Shown here one piece after another: positions 21,032 to 27,946 of a DNA stretch of 30,475 nt; position 1 is the stretch's first letter, and each line of letters begins with the position of its first letter. The stretch lies in the IMG/VR virus record IMGVR_UViG_3300028044_000046, positions 1 to 30,475 of that record, one strand, 5' to 3'. This DNA comes from a virus. Below the pieces are notes generated by a model. That model saw only the letters and a list, made by a program, of their open reading frames with translations, ran no database searches and had not been told where the DNA came from. Position numbers and translations under genes: made by a program.

Positions 21032-22126
21032 CTAGCTTGCTTCAACGATGTACTTGCCGTACTTTTTATGAAAGGTGTCGAAGTTCGACAGACGCTGCGG
21101 CTCGATAGGCAGCTTGTAAGTCTTCAGTGCGATCTTTGCACCCATCACGACCAGCTCCGTTTCGAAATTCTTCATGATATATTCGAAGAAATTATCAGCC
21201 ATCAGATGGAACTGTGCAGTGTCTACTTTCTTGTTATCGAGAGCTTCCTTCAGTTCATAACACATGGAAATCGTCAGCGAGTACATCGCAGAGATTTCCT
21301 TCACCTGAAGGTCCTTGACCTTACCGCTAAGAATATCAGCAGGATTGGGCATGCGGCTAGCGACCTTACGATGCGCCATGAACTTTACCCCGAGACCTTC
21401 GCCGACTGAGCCCGCAACCAGATTGAGAAGCGTATCAGTGTCAGAATCCTCGTCGTCGAGCAGATCGCTTACGAACGTCCACGTGCGCGGAGTAGCGAAC
21501 GCGCGCGAAGACGACTTCGCATCAAAATCATACAGATCCTGTTTAGCGAACGAAAGGTAACCAACGACATCCTTGTGAATACCCTTATTGACTGCCCACT
21601 GTTGCCAAACAGCGAAGTCAGGCTTCATTTCGATGTGAACGAAACGATTAGCAAGGGGCATGGGCATACGATACGTGACGCCCTTGTCGCTTTCGCGGTT
21701 GCCAGCAGCGATAATAACAACGTTGTCGGGCAGCTTATACTTGCCGACGCGGCGATTAAGAACCAGCTGATAACCAGCAGCTTGGACAGAAGGCGGAGCC
21801 GAATTCATTTCGTCGAGAAAAAGAACAACGATAGGATATTGTGCAGCGAATTCCTCCGTAGGAAGATCGACGGGTTCGGCCCAGTCCATCTTGCCGATGT
21901 CTTTATTATAGAAGGGAATGCCGCGAATATCAGTAGGTTCCATCTGCGCCATACGCAGATCAATCATGATACCGTTAAGTTCATCCGCAATGTCAGACAC
22001 AACTTCGGACTTGCCGATGCCCGGAGGACCCCACAGAAACACCGGACGCTTTGCCTTGAATGCCTTGTGAATAGCCTTACGGGCTTGAATAGAAGTAATC
22101 GCGAGATGATCGGAAACGTGAGACAT
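21032..22126 (-). CDS. MoxR-family AAA+ ATPase
   Basis: A 364-residue AAA+ protein. Walker A GPPGIGKS is at 33-40, Walker B VLFLDE at 101-106 followed by MNSAPPSVQAA, sensor 1 in VVIIAAGNRESDKG, and the arginine-finger region PMPLANRFVHIEM. MoxR ATPases remodel partner complexes and typically work with a VWA protein. Here the partner gene (18045-19376) lies just beyond the inserted endonuclease. AGGAG is 7 nt before the ATG, with its own consensus promoter upstream. Confidence 0.92.
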   Translation of the reverse strand: MSHVSDHLAITSIQARKAIHKAFKAKRPVFLWGPPGIGKSEVVSDIADELNGIMIDLRMAQMEPTDIRGIPFYNKDIGKMDWAEPVDLPTEEFAAQYPIVVLFLDEMNSAPPSVQAAGYQLVLNRRVGKYKLPDNVVIIAAGNRESDKGVTYRMPMPLANRFVHIEMKPDFAVWQQWAVNKGIHKDVVGYLSFAKQDLYDFDAKSSSRAFATPRTWTFVSDLLDDEDSDTDTLLNLVAGSVGEGLGVKFMAHRKVASRMPNPADILSGKVKDLQVKEISAMYSLTISMCYELKEALDNKKVDTAQFHLMADNFFEYIMKNFETELVVMGAKIALKTYKLPIEPQRLSNFDTFHKKYGKYIVEAS

Positions 22127-22181
22127 GTAGTAGCTCCTTGAAATCTAGAGAATGCGTTAGTGCGTCTCTCTTTATGTTCTT

Positions 22182-22210
22182 ACTATACGACGCCATGAGG
22201 TATAAGTCAA
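22182..22210 (-). promoter_or_regulatory. Sigma70 promoter of moxR
   Basis: TTGACT (22205-22210), 17 bp, TATAGT (22182-22187). It gives a leader of about 50 nt before the ATG at 22126. Confidence 0.8.
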
Positions 22211-22237
22211 CATATATTTTGCCTAACTAGCGTTTTT

Positions 22238-22498
22238 CTAGCTCATCAATTTGGCTATGATCAATAGCTTTTCTAAATGGTCGATCATATTATCCAAACG
22301 GACTTTGCATTCTTCGACCTTATGAGTTCTACGTGTCTGCCTGGCTTCGACTTCAAGCTGGCTTAGTTCAGTGACTACCTTGATGACATTATTCAAGAGG
22401 CGGAATGAATCCTGATTAAACCTGTTGTTGATTTTAGTATGACGGAAGGCATCAACGTATCTGCGGGCTTCTTCTGCGGTGTTGAAACGTTCGCTCAT
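22238..22498 (-). CDS. Small coiled-coil-like protein (86 aa)
   Basis: MSERFNTAEEARRYVDAFRH..., helical throughout with heptad-like leucines in the second half (ECKVRLDNMIDHLEKLLIIA). No known family. Its ATG overlaps the stop of the 804-residue gene by 4 nt, so it is translationally coupled to it. Confidence 0.65.
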   Translation of the reverse strand: MSERFNTAEEARRYVDAFRHTKINNRFNQDSFRLLNNVIKVVTELSQLEVEARQTRRTHKVEECKVRLDNMIDHLEKLLIIAKLMS

Positions 22499-24909
22499 AT
22501 CACAAAGTCTCCGATGACCTCGTCGTATACATCATCGTAGTCGGCTAAATATTGCGGATCATCGGATGGTAGATTGCAGCGTCTTTCTGCATCTTCCTGG
22601 CACTCATCCGTAAACCCTTCGAAGTGAACGCGGTACGGCCCAAACTCCTCTACACCAACCTCGTCAGGACTCAATGACTGTACGAAATCTTCTATTTCAC
22701 CTTCATATTGACTGTAATCTGAGGCTTCGTCTAGATTGCTTCTAGCTTTCCAAAACTCTTGGCCATCTGGCTTAACATCATCAGACGGGCGTAGTTTATA
22801 ATTGAATTTGCGCTCTATCTCGTTATAGATTTTAGTAGCGAAACCTTTACGGCGATAATCAGGGTGAACTACAATATCTTGCACTGATGCACTCCGGTCA
22901 TCGTCCCATTCATTATCTTTTGATATCTCACCGCCTGCAATCTCTTTCCCGTCACGCACAACTACAAACGAGTGTCTTGGTACGCCACCTTTTTTCCAGG
23001 TTCTAAAATTGATTGTCGTGGTAGGCTTACTTTCAGTTTCTTTAAGCTTCTTACCCTGTACGGCTGTGGTCTTGTCGGGTTCATCAGCGAGTCCAACCTT
23101 TGCTCTAGGCATAAACTTGTTGATTGACTTCCGTGTCAAAGGACCCAAGATACCATCAAGGTCAAGGTTAGCACCATACTTCTTATTCAAGTGTTTCTGA
23201 ATCTTAAGCACTGCTGCTTTTCTATCTTCGGTTTCGTTTACCGGGTCGTAATCTTCATTCGTGTCGTCGTCATCTTTGTCATCGTCGTCACGGTAAGGCA
23301 GGCGAACATTCTTGTAGCGTTCAGGGTCGTAGGGCTTGATCTCTTTCGGTTTTTTGGGTTCTTTCGGTTTGTTGGATTCTGGGCCTCTCCAGCCGCGCTC
23401 CCAAGCTTCCGCACCTTGTTTCATCGCTAGGTTGACATTTTTACCTCTTTTTCGGGCCTCGCGAGCAAAGTGACCAATAACCTCCTGCTTGGTAGTGTAT
23501 GCTTCATCAAGTTTTGCGTCCTCTTTAAAGAGTCCGCGCTTGAAACGTTCCCATTCAGCCTTCAGTGCGTCAGACGCCGCTTGCTTCTCGTATTGTGTTG
23601 CTGCAATCTTTTTATCTAGTTTGGTGACTTTGGGCTTGTTTATTTCTTCGGGTCTAATATTAAATTTCTGCATCAGCTTGTTGATGATATTAGTAGCCGA
23701 TTCTATTTCACCCTGTGTTCTACCTGAGGTATTCTTTAATTTGAGAATCTGTTGAATAGCACCGTCACGGTCGAGTGCTTCGTTTAAGGTAGTATCTATA
23801 TTACCGTTTTCGATACCTGCTTTCTCGAATTTTCTGAGTATAGGATGATCTTTCGGAAGATTATCATATGGGCCCATTGTTCTATAGTTATAGTTGCCAT
23901 CATGAAAATTTATATATCCCCTGATTATTACTCTTCCATATGCTGGTTCTAGATCCTGATGCACAAATGCAACACTATCGCCTGCTTTGAGGTAACCGTC
24001 TTTGTCGATAGTAAATCTAGCTGAGCCATACTTGTTATTACGAGCCAATGACTTTAATATATTGATTTTAGGATTAGCATGAATGATTTCTTGTGAACGG
24101 TATTCAGTTAGGTCATAGTCTTCAAACTCTTTTGATAATCTTTCAGCTAAATGGTCTAATTCTACGGTAGGTCGTATTGGTGTTGAATCGAGTTGTTTTT
24201 CTTCGATGGTAAGTTCTTCGCTGTGTAACTTATCTCTCAATGCATATAACGCATCAATAGCGCCTTGTGTTCTTATGATCTTAAATGCGAGATTTTCTGG
24301 ACTGAATTCTCCGCCCTTACTGAGTCCGGCTTGACGATATCGCTTGATCATCTTGAGAACATTACTGACTCTATTACTGTCATGCGTCTTCATCGCAAGC
24401 TTAATCAGATCAGACAATGTATCGTATTTTGCTTTAGTGGCAGCTTGATCAAGTGTTGCTTTACGCTTTTTTGGAATCTTGATCCATCTATCATTCAGGA
24501 TGCTATACTCACCTAATGATACGACTGGTTGATTTGTATCCTGTACATAGAGTTCGACAGGAACACCGTGAATAGTGATATCATGTGAGTCGTTGTAGAG
24601 TGTTTTCTTAGCCTGAAAAAGCTCCCGGTACACTTCATCATTAGGTAGCTTAGACATATCTACTAATATGTGCAAGTCTAAGTCGCTGTGTGGCGTGTAA
24701 GTAAACGCTGCGTTGGAACCGGATACTGTGATATCTTCTACGTCTATGTCGTAGATACCCAATTCATCCATAAAGTCTGCTGCGATTATTAATAGTTGCT
24801 TTTTAACCGCAGGATCTAACTTAGAGTTATGCCACAATTTGGGATTAAGTTCCGTGTGAAACTTAATTGCATCCGACAAGTTAAATGAGTTCAGTTCTTT
24901 GATGTCCAT
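22495..24909 (-). CDS. Multidomain fusion: nucleotidyltransferase, DUF2786-like, peptidoglycan-binding-like and GNAT parts
   Basis: An 804-residue mosaic. Residues 1-200 look like a polymerase-beta-fold nucleotidyltransferase: GS at 64-65, DLD at 76-78 (SDLDLHIL) and a third acid near E119. Residues ~280-370 form a beta-rich unit. Residues 382-423 resemble DUF2786. Residues 566-600 match a peptidoglycan-binding-1 repeat (IQKHLNKKYG, LDGILGPLTRKSI). Residues 640-720 are a GNAT acetyltransferase with the acetyl-CoA loop HPDYRRKGFATKIY. The last ~75 residues are an acidic domain. LNE|A (375-378), LDE|A (467-470), LKE|T (622-625) and LDE|A (726-729) fall between these units and fit the prohead-protease consensus. 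A late box lies 4 nt before the ATG. Confidence 0.85.
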   Translation of the reverse strand: MDIKELNSFNLSDAIKFHTELNPKLWHNSKLDPAVKKQLLIIAADFMDELGIYDIDVEDITVSGSNAAFTYTPHSDLDLHILVDMSKLPNDEVYRELFQAKKTLYNDSHDITIHGVPVELYVQDTNQPVVSLGEYSILNDRWIKIPKKRKATLDQAATKAKYDTLSDLIKLAMKTHDSNRVSNVLKMIKRYRQAGLSKGGEFSPENLAFKIIRTQGAIDALYALRDKLHSEELTIEEKQLDSTPIRPTVELDHLAERLSKEFEDYDLTEYRSQEIIHANPKINILKSLARNNKYGSARFTIDKDGYLKAGDSVAFVHQDLEPAYGRVIIRGYINFHDGNYNYRTMGPYDNLPKDHPILRKFEKAGIENGNIDTTLNEALDRDGAIQQILKLKNTSGRTQGEIESATNIINKLMQKFNIRPEEINKPKVTKLDKKIAATQYEKQAASDALKAEWERFKRGLFKEDAKLDEAYTTKQEVIGHFAREARKRGKNVNLAMKQGAEAWERGWRGPESNKPKEPKKPKEIKPYDPERYKNVRLPYRDDDDKDDDDTNEDYDPVNETEDRKAAVLKIQKHLNKKYGANLDLDGILGPLTRKSINKFMPRAKVGLADEPDKTTAVQGKKLKETESKPTTTINFRTWKKGGVPRHSFVVVRDGKEIAGGEISKDNEWDDDRSASVQDIVVHPDYRRKGFATKIYNEIERKFNYKLRPSDDVKPDGQEFWKARSNLDEASDYSQYEGEIEDFVQSLSPDEVGVEEFGPYRVHFEGFTDECQEDAERRCNLPSDDPQYLADYDDVYDEVIGDFVI

Positions 24910-24913
24910 GCTG

Positions 24914-24922
24914 TATTTATCA
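24914..24922 (-). promoter_or_regulatory. Late box TGATAAATA of the 804-residue fusion gene
   Basis: TGATAAATA ends 4 nt before the ATG at 24909, with no ribosome site between. This implies late, possibly leaderless expression, as expected for a virion component. Confidence 0.55.
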
Positions 24923-24930
24923 GCGTGACA

Positions 24931-25386
24931 TCACTCTTGCAATAGCTTAAGTAAGAAAGTTTCTAGGCCTTCGTTGAATGACCTGCTAAGATGTTTTGCC
25001 ATATTCTTTTGTGTTTTAATACTAGGTGGGCTGCCGGTACCTAATGCAGCGTGAGTAAACACACCGTAAAGTTTGATAACCGTAGGATTGCGGCCCGACA
25101 ACTCGTAGACAATACTGATATCACGGTTTAGATGTGCCTTTAAGCCTTTAGGTAGATACTTTTTATAGATGCCATCATTTAGAAAAGGTTTATCATTTGT
25201 ACCAAACGGGGCCATTGGATTGGCTAACTTTATGTTTATAAATTCTGAAATCTTCTGCAGGATATTGGGTGTGTCTTTGATGGCAACGGCTAACGATGGC
25301 TCCCACGTAGAACCATAATCAATTTGATTATTTGTAGGATTAGAGGATGCCACCGTATTTTTTAGCCATTTCTTGAAGATGTTCAT
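24931..25386 (-). CDS. Protein of unknown function, faint RelE/ParE-like end
   Basis: A 151-residue protein starting MNIFKKWLKN at 25386 (two earlier in-frame starts exist at 25395 and 25398). The C-terminal part, LNRDISIVYELSGRNPTVIK then LYGVFTHAALGTG, faintly recalls the RelE/ParE toxin core (a basic, strand-rich end with a final H-G step), but I cannot confirm it. It overlaps the upstream gene by 47 nt in the +1 frame around an A6 run (AAAAAAT), so the two may be one gene broken by an indel. Confidence 0.6.
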   Translation of the reverse strand: MNIFKKWLKNTVASSNPTNNQIDYGSTWEPSLAVAIKDTPNILQKISEFINIKLANPMAPFGTNDKPFLNDGIYKKYLPKGLKAHLNRDISIVYELSGRNPTVIKLYGVFTHAALGTGSPPSIKTQKNMAKHLSRSFNEGLETFLLKLLQE

Positions 25387-25540
25387 GGAACTCATCACCG
25401 GTCATCGGACCGTGCCACGGCCCATCGACAGCTTTAATGATGGAAACGACATCCTCAGTACGGAGCCCAGTGTCGTTATGAGCATCAAGAGACTCAAAGA
25501 GAGCCTTTTCGCTGGGCTGGGTAACTTCATTAAGTTTCAT
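25340..25540 (-). CDS. Small protein of unknown function (66 aa)
   Basis: MKLNEVTQPSEKALFESLDA... with HGPMTGDEFHEHLQEMAKKY near the end. No family recognised. It starts at the ATG at 25540 with both a late box (5 nt upstream) and a consensus sigma70 promoter (25572-25600) in front. A longer reading to 25600 is unlikely because it would cover the promoter. Confidence 0.6.
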   Translation of the reverse strand: MKLNEVTQPSEKALFESLDAHNDTGLRTEDVVSIIKAVDGPWHGPMTGDEFHEHLQEMAKKYGGIL

Positions 25541-25545
25541 GATTA

Positions 25546-25600
25546 TATTTATCTCTTGCTGACTATAAATAATAATAGCAGAATGGGTATCCGATGTCAA
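25546..25600 (-). promoter_or_regulatory. Tandem early (sigma70) and late promoter
   Basis: TTGACA (25595-25600), 17 bp, TATTAT (25572-25577) is a consensus host-type promoter. Downstream, GATAAATA (25546-25553) ends 5 nt before the ATG at 25540. The gene could therefore be transcribed in both phases. Confidence 0.75.
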
Positions 25601-25674
25601 CCGAAAAAATTAAAGTCGGCGAACCTATTTCTCTCATGTTTCAGAATCTTAGCATATAATAAATTTGCAGAGTT

Positions 25675-26577
25675 CTATTTCACGCTCATGGTTTCCTGCA
25701 ACTTAGACTCGATGTAGTCTACAATTTGATCTGCGACATCAACTTCGCAGTATTTTTCAAATCCTAAAAATCCTGGTGCTGAATTGGCCTCACATACTTT
25801 GAAACCATTCTTGTCAAAAAGTAAGTCTATTCCTGCAATATGTAGTCCGCATACCCTAGCAGTTTCTCTAGCAATATTTTCAATCTCTTCTGTTACTTTA
25901 AATATTTCTCCGTGCCCACCTGCACTGATGTTTGCACGGAAGTCACCATCGGGCGCTATTCTTTTCATCGCTCCGACCACTTTGCCACCAATGACTAAGA
26001 CTCTTAAATCTTCACCGGGACGCTCATTGACATATTCTTGCACAATCAAAGTTTTTCGGGTGTTGAGACTATTGATAAACTCCATTAGTTTGTTAAAATC
26101 ACGTTTCTTCTCGCATAGGTAGACACCATCACCATGACTGCCCGTGATAACTTTAACTACGCAGGGCCAGCCGATATTATCATTTACAATTTCAATGTCA
26201 ACTGGAAATCTTACCAACATTGTATTTGGAATAGGAATATTATTTTTTACCAAAAGTTGGTTTGTTCTAAGTTTATCTTTGGCAATTTCAATACTTTTAG
26301 AACTGTTGATGCAGTCTACGCCTGATTCTTCGAATTGTCGGATCAAGGCAGTAATAAATCCATTGGTCGTCGAACCGGTTCGTGGTAGCACAAGTTTAGG
26401 TGGTTCAATACACTTGCCGTTATATTTTAGGCTATTTCCGATATCGGTTCCGATAACTATATCAAAATTTTCTGGATTGGCGATTTCGGTTTTAATTCCG
26501 CGCTTGCTAAAACTTTCTATAAGTCTAGCAGTTCCGTATTCGTCTTCGTTACGTTTGGCTAGTATTAATACCGACAT
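25675..26577 (-). CDS. RimK-like ATP-grasp ligase
   Basis: A 300-residue ATP-grasp enzyme, the same length as E. coli RimK, which adds glutamates to the C-terminus of ribosomal protein S6. It has LPRTGSTTNGF near residue 65, DKLRTNQLLVKNNIPIPNT, the ATP-binding strands WPCVVKVITGSHGDGV and IVQEYV, then DLRVLVIGGKVVGAMKR, DGDFRANISAGG, and the metal site LHIAGIDLLF with VCEANSAPGF. It probably ligates an amino acid to a protein or peptide. S6 is only one possible substrate. It overlaps the phosphoesterase gene by 29 nt and has GGAA before its ATG. Confidence 0.9.
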   Translation of the reverse strand: MSVLILAKRNEDEYGTARLIESFSKRGIKTEIANPENFDIVIGTDIGNSLKYNGKCIEPPKLVLPRTGSTTNGFITALIRQFEESGVDCINSSKSIEIAKDKLRTNQLLVKNNIPIPNTMLVRFPVDIEIVNDNIGWPCVVKVITGSHGDGVYLCEKKRDFNKLMEFINSLNTRKTLIVQEYVNERPGEDLRVLVIGGKVVGAMKRIAPDGDFRANISAGGHGEIFKVTEEIENIARETARVCGLHIAGIDLLFDKNGFKVCEANSAPGFLGFEKYCEVDVADQIVDYIESKLQETMSVK

Positions 26578-27325
26578 TTGATTCCGTCCATGTTATAATT
26601 TCCCAACTACCGTTGTGATGTTCAACTAGTGCGGTGCAAGACTCTACCCAGTCACCGTCATTCATATATATTATATCGTTAATTGTTTTAATTTCGGCAT
26701 TGTGGATATGTCCACAAATTACTCCATCAAATCCTTTTCGTTTAGCATACGATGTTATGTTAAGTTCAAACTTAAACATAAAGTCAACCGCTTTTTTAAC
26801 TTTGTGCTTTAGGAACTTTGATAGAGACCAATAGCCAAACCCAAACCTATGTCTAATCCAGTTGAATCTACTGTTAAGTCCTAACACGAAATCATATGCT
26901 CGATCACCCAAAAAGTTAAGCCACGGGGCGACGCGAGTAATGCCGTCAAACAAGTCGCCATGCACTACCATGTACTTCTTGCCGTCTACTCCCACATGAG
27001 TTGTGGTGTTGCATATTTCAATTTTGCCGAAATTGGCGGCATAAGGTATCATGGGTCTTAAAAATTCGTCGTGGTTTCCTGCAACATAGACAACTCTAGT
27101 ATTACGTTTGCTATGTCCAAGAATGCGTCTAACTACGTTAGTGTGAGACTGCTTCCACTTCATACGATTCTGCTGAATCTTCCATGCATCGATAATATCA
27201 CCCACGAGATATAAAGTCTCGCAGGTATTATGCTTTAGGAAATTGTTAAGTAATTCAGCCTTGCAATCTTTAGAGCCCAAATGAACATCGCTGATAAAGA
27301 TTGTTTTATATGTGCTTAATGTCAT
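26549..27325 (-). CDS. LpxH-like metallophosphoesterase
   Basis: A 258-residue calcineurin-like enzyme with the full metal set: SDVHLG, LVGDIIDAW, GNHDE, VVHGD and CGHIHNAE. The spacing and the KAELLNNFL...ETLYLVGD text match UDP-2,3-diacylglucosamine pyrophosphatase (LpxH/LpxH2) relatives, which act in lipid A synthesis. The phage enzyme could equally split another pyrophosphate. It is co-transcribed with the RimK-like gene. TGATAAATA lies 20 nt upstream and GGGGAC before the ATG. Confidence 0.9.
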   Translation of the reverse strand: MTLSTYKTIFISDVHLGSKDCKAELLNNFLKHNTCETLYLVGDIIDAWKIQQNRMKWKQSHTNVVRRILGHSKRNTRVVYVAGNHDEFLRPMIPYAANFGKIEICNTTTHVGVDGKKYMVVHGDLFDGITRVAPWLNFLGDRAYDFVLGLNSRFNWIRHRFGFGYWSLSKFLKHKVKKAVDFMFKFELNITSYAKRKGFDGVICGHIHNAEIKTINDIIYMNDGDWVESCTALVEHHNGSWEIITWTESNVGINTSQT

Positions 27326-27345
27326 ATCATGTCCCCGTGTTACTC

Positions 27346-27354
27346 TATTTATCA
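27346..27354 (-). promoter_or_regulatory. Late box TGATAAATA before the phosphoesterase gene
   Basis: TGATAAATA lies 20 nt upstream of the ATG at 27325, leaving room for a short leader with the GGGGAC ribosome site. Another TGATAAATA occurs at about 27448-27456 with no gene directly after it. Confidence 0.45.
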
Positions 27355-27470
27355 GGGATAATAAATATGAAGCAAACAGTCATTCGAAAAATAAAATTAG
27401 CTAATGATAACCATTTGGTACCAGTTGATTAAGGCTCGTATCATAGTATTTATCACATGTCATGATGAGA

Positions 27471-27814
27471 GGGGCGCTAGTTGATTCTGTTTCCAAGTTC
27501 AACTAGCAAAACTCATATGGGGTTATGCAGCTAAGCGCATGTCCATGATGCTATCATTGTCGTTAGCATTTAGTTTTTTGAACTAATTGACGGTCGTGTC
27601 TTACCGGAAATCTCGCTTGTCTTTTCGTCGCCAATCGATACTAATTCGCCCCCATCAGAAACACATTAAGTAGGCTCGCATATCTGTCCTACTTGTTACC
27701 TAGTAAAGGGCTCGCGAGTTTCCATCCTTGCGGGCTGGAATAATGTGCTTGTGGTGGAGGCGCCGAACATCGCAGTTCGGGTCTTGTACAACTATTAACT
27801 CGGTCATCAATTAC
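27471..27814 (-). ncRNA. ssrA: Circularly permuted (two-piece) tmRNA precursor
   Basis: In minus-strand order the gene holds the acceptor piece, an intervening segment and then the coding piece, the permuted order of alphaproteobacterial ssrA. The acceptor piece ends CGCCTCC-A-CCA (27752-27762). The coding piece begins GGGGGCG at 27653, pairing with CGCCTCC over all seven positions (one G-U). The intervening segment (27654-27751) is closed by CACATTA/TAATGTG (27741-27747 with 27662-27668). The coding piece carries a tag frame at 27523-27567. A 9-bp hairpin (27476-27484/27499-27507) lies near the 3' end. It rescues stalled ribosomes with SmpB. The stem before the acceptor end is CCGAAC/GTTCGG with a short loop TGCGAT, not a standard TTCGAAT loop. 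Exact 5' and 3' ends are estimates. Confidence 0.92.
27523..27567 (-). other. tmRNA proteolysis-tag reading frame
   Basis: GCT AAC GAC AAT ... GCT GCA TAA encodes ANDNDSIMDMRLAA then stop. The ANDN start is typical of alphaproteobacterial tags (SspB side) and LAA is the ClpXP-type degron. The middle (DSIMDMR) is unusual, lacking the common A-L/V before the final AA and having two Met and an Arg. Confidence 0.9.
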
Positions 27815-27821
27815 ATTTATA

Positions 27822-27850
27822 TTTATACATTAAATGTATAATAGTGTCAA
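27822..27850 (-). promoter_or_regulatory. Consensus sigma70 promoter of tmRNA
   Basis: TTGACA (27845-27850), a 17-bp spacer and TATAAA (27822-27827), predicting a start near 27815, just before the acceptor piece. The -10 reads TATAAATA, so it is also an exact late box, and the RNA could be made throughout infection. Confidence 0.85.
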
Positions 27851-27858
27851 TTTACATA

Positions 27859-27933
27859 TTACCCAAAATTTGATCTTCTTCCTTTAACCCAGCCGAATGG
27901 GACTTCATTTTCGGTATTGTATTTGTTTATCAT
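27859..27933 (-). pseudogene. 24-codon ORF resembling the tail of a homing-endonuclease gene
   Basis: MINKYNTENEVPFGWVKGRR then SNFG and a stop. The P-x-G-W-V-K-G-R-R pattern is typical of NUMOD-type C-termini of phage homing endonucleases. It lies between the FDFSW-repeat gene and the tmRNA promoter and may be a remnant of a lost mobile gene. It could also be a real micropeptide; no good ribosome site is present. Confidence 0.35.
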
Positions 27934-27946
27934 TTGTCAAGCCTTT

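Noticed and set aside
21575-22141. Plus-strand open frame opposite moxR (188 codons)
   Set aside because: Shadow of the MoxR coding region; codon-phase artefact.
27367-27432. Plus-strand 21-codon ORF (MKQTVIRKIKLANDNHLVPVD) with AGGGA upstream
   Set aside because: Very short, opposite to its surroundings and without family resemblance; ANDN within it is unrelated to the tmRNA tag. Left unannotated.
27654-27751. Possible tRNA gene in the segment between the tmRNA pieces
   Set aside because: The hairpins there (for example AAGTAGG/CCTACTT) do not build a cloverleaf; they fit the removed intervening segment of a permuted tmRNA.
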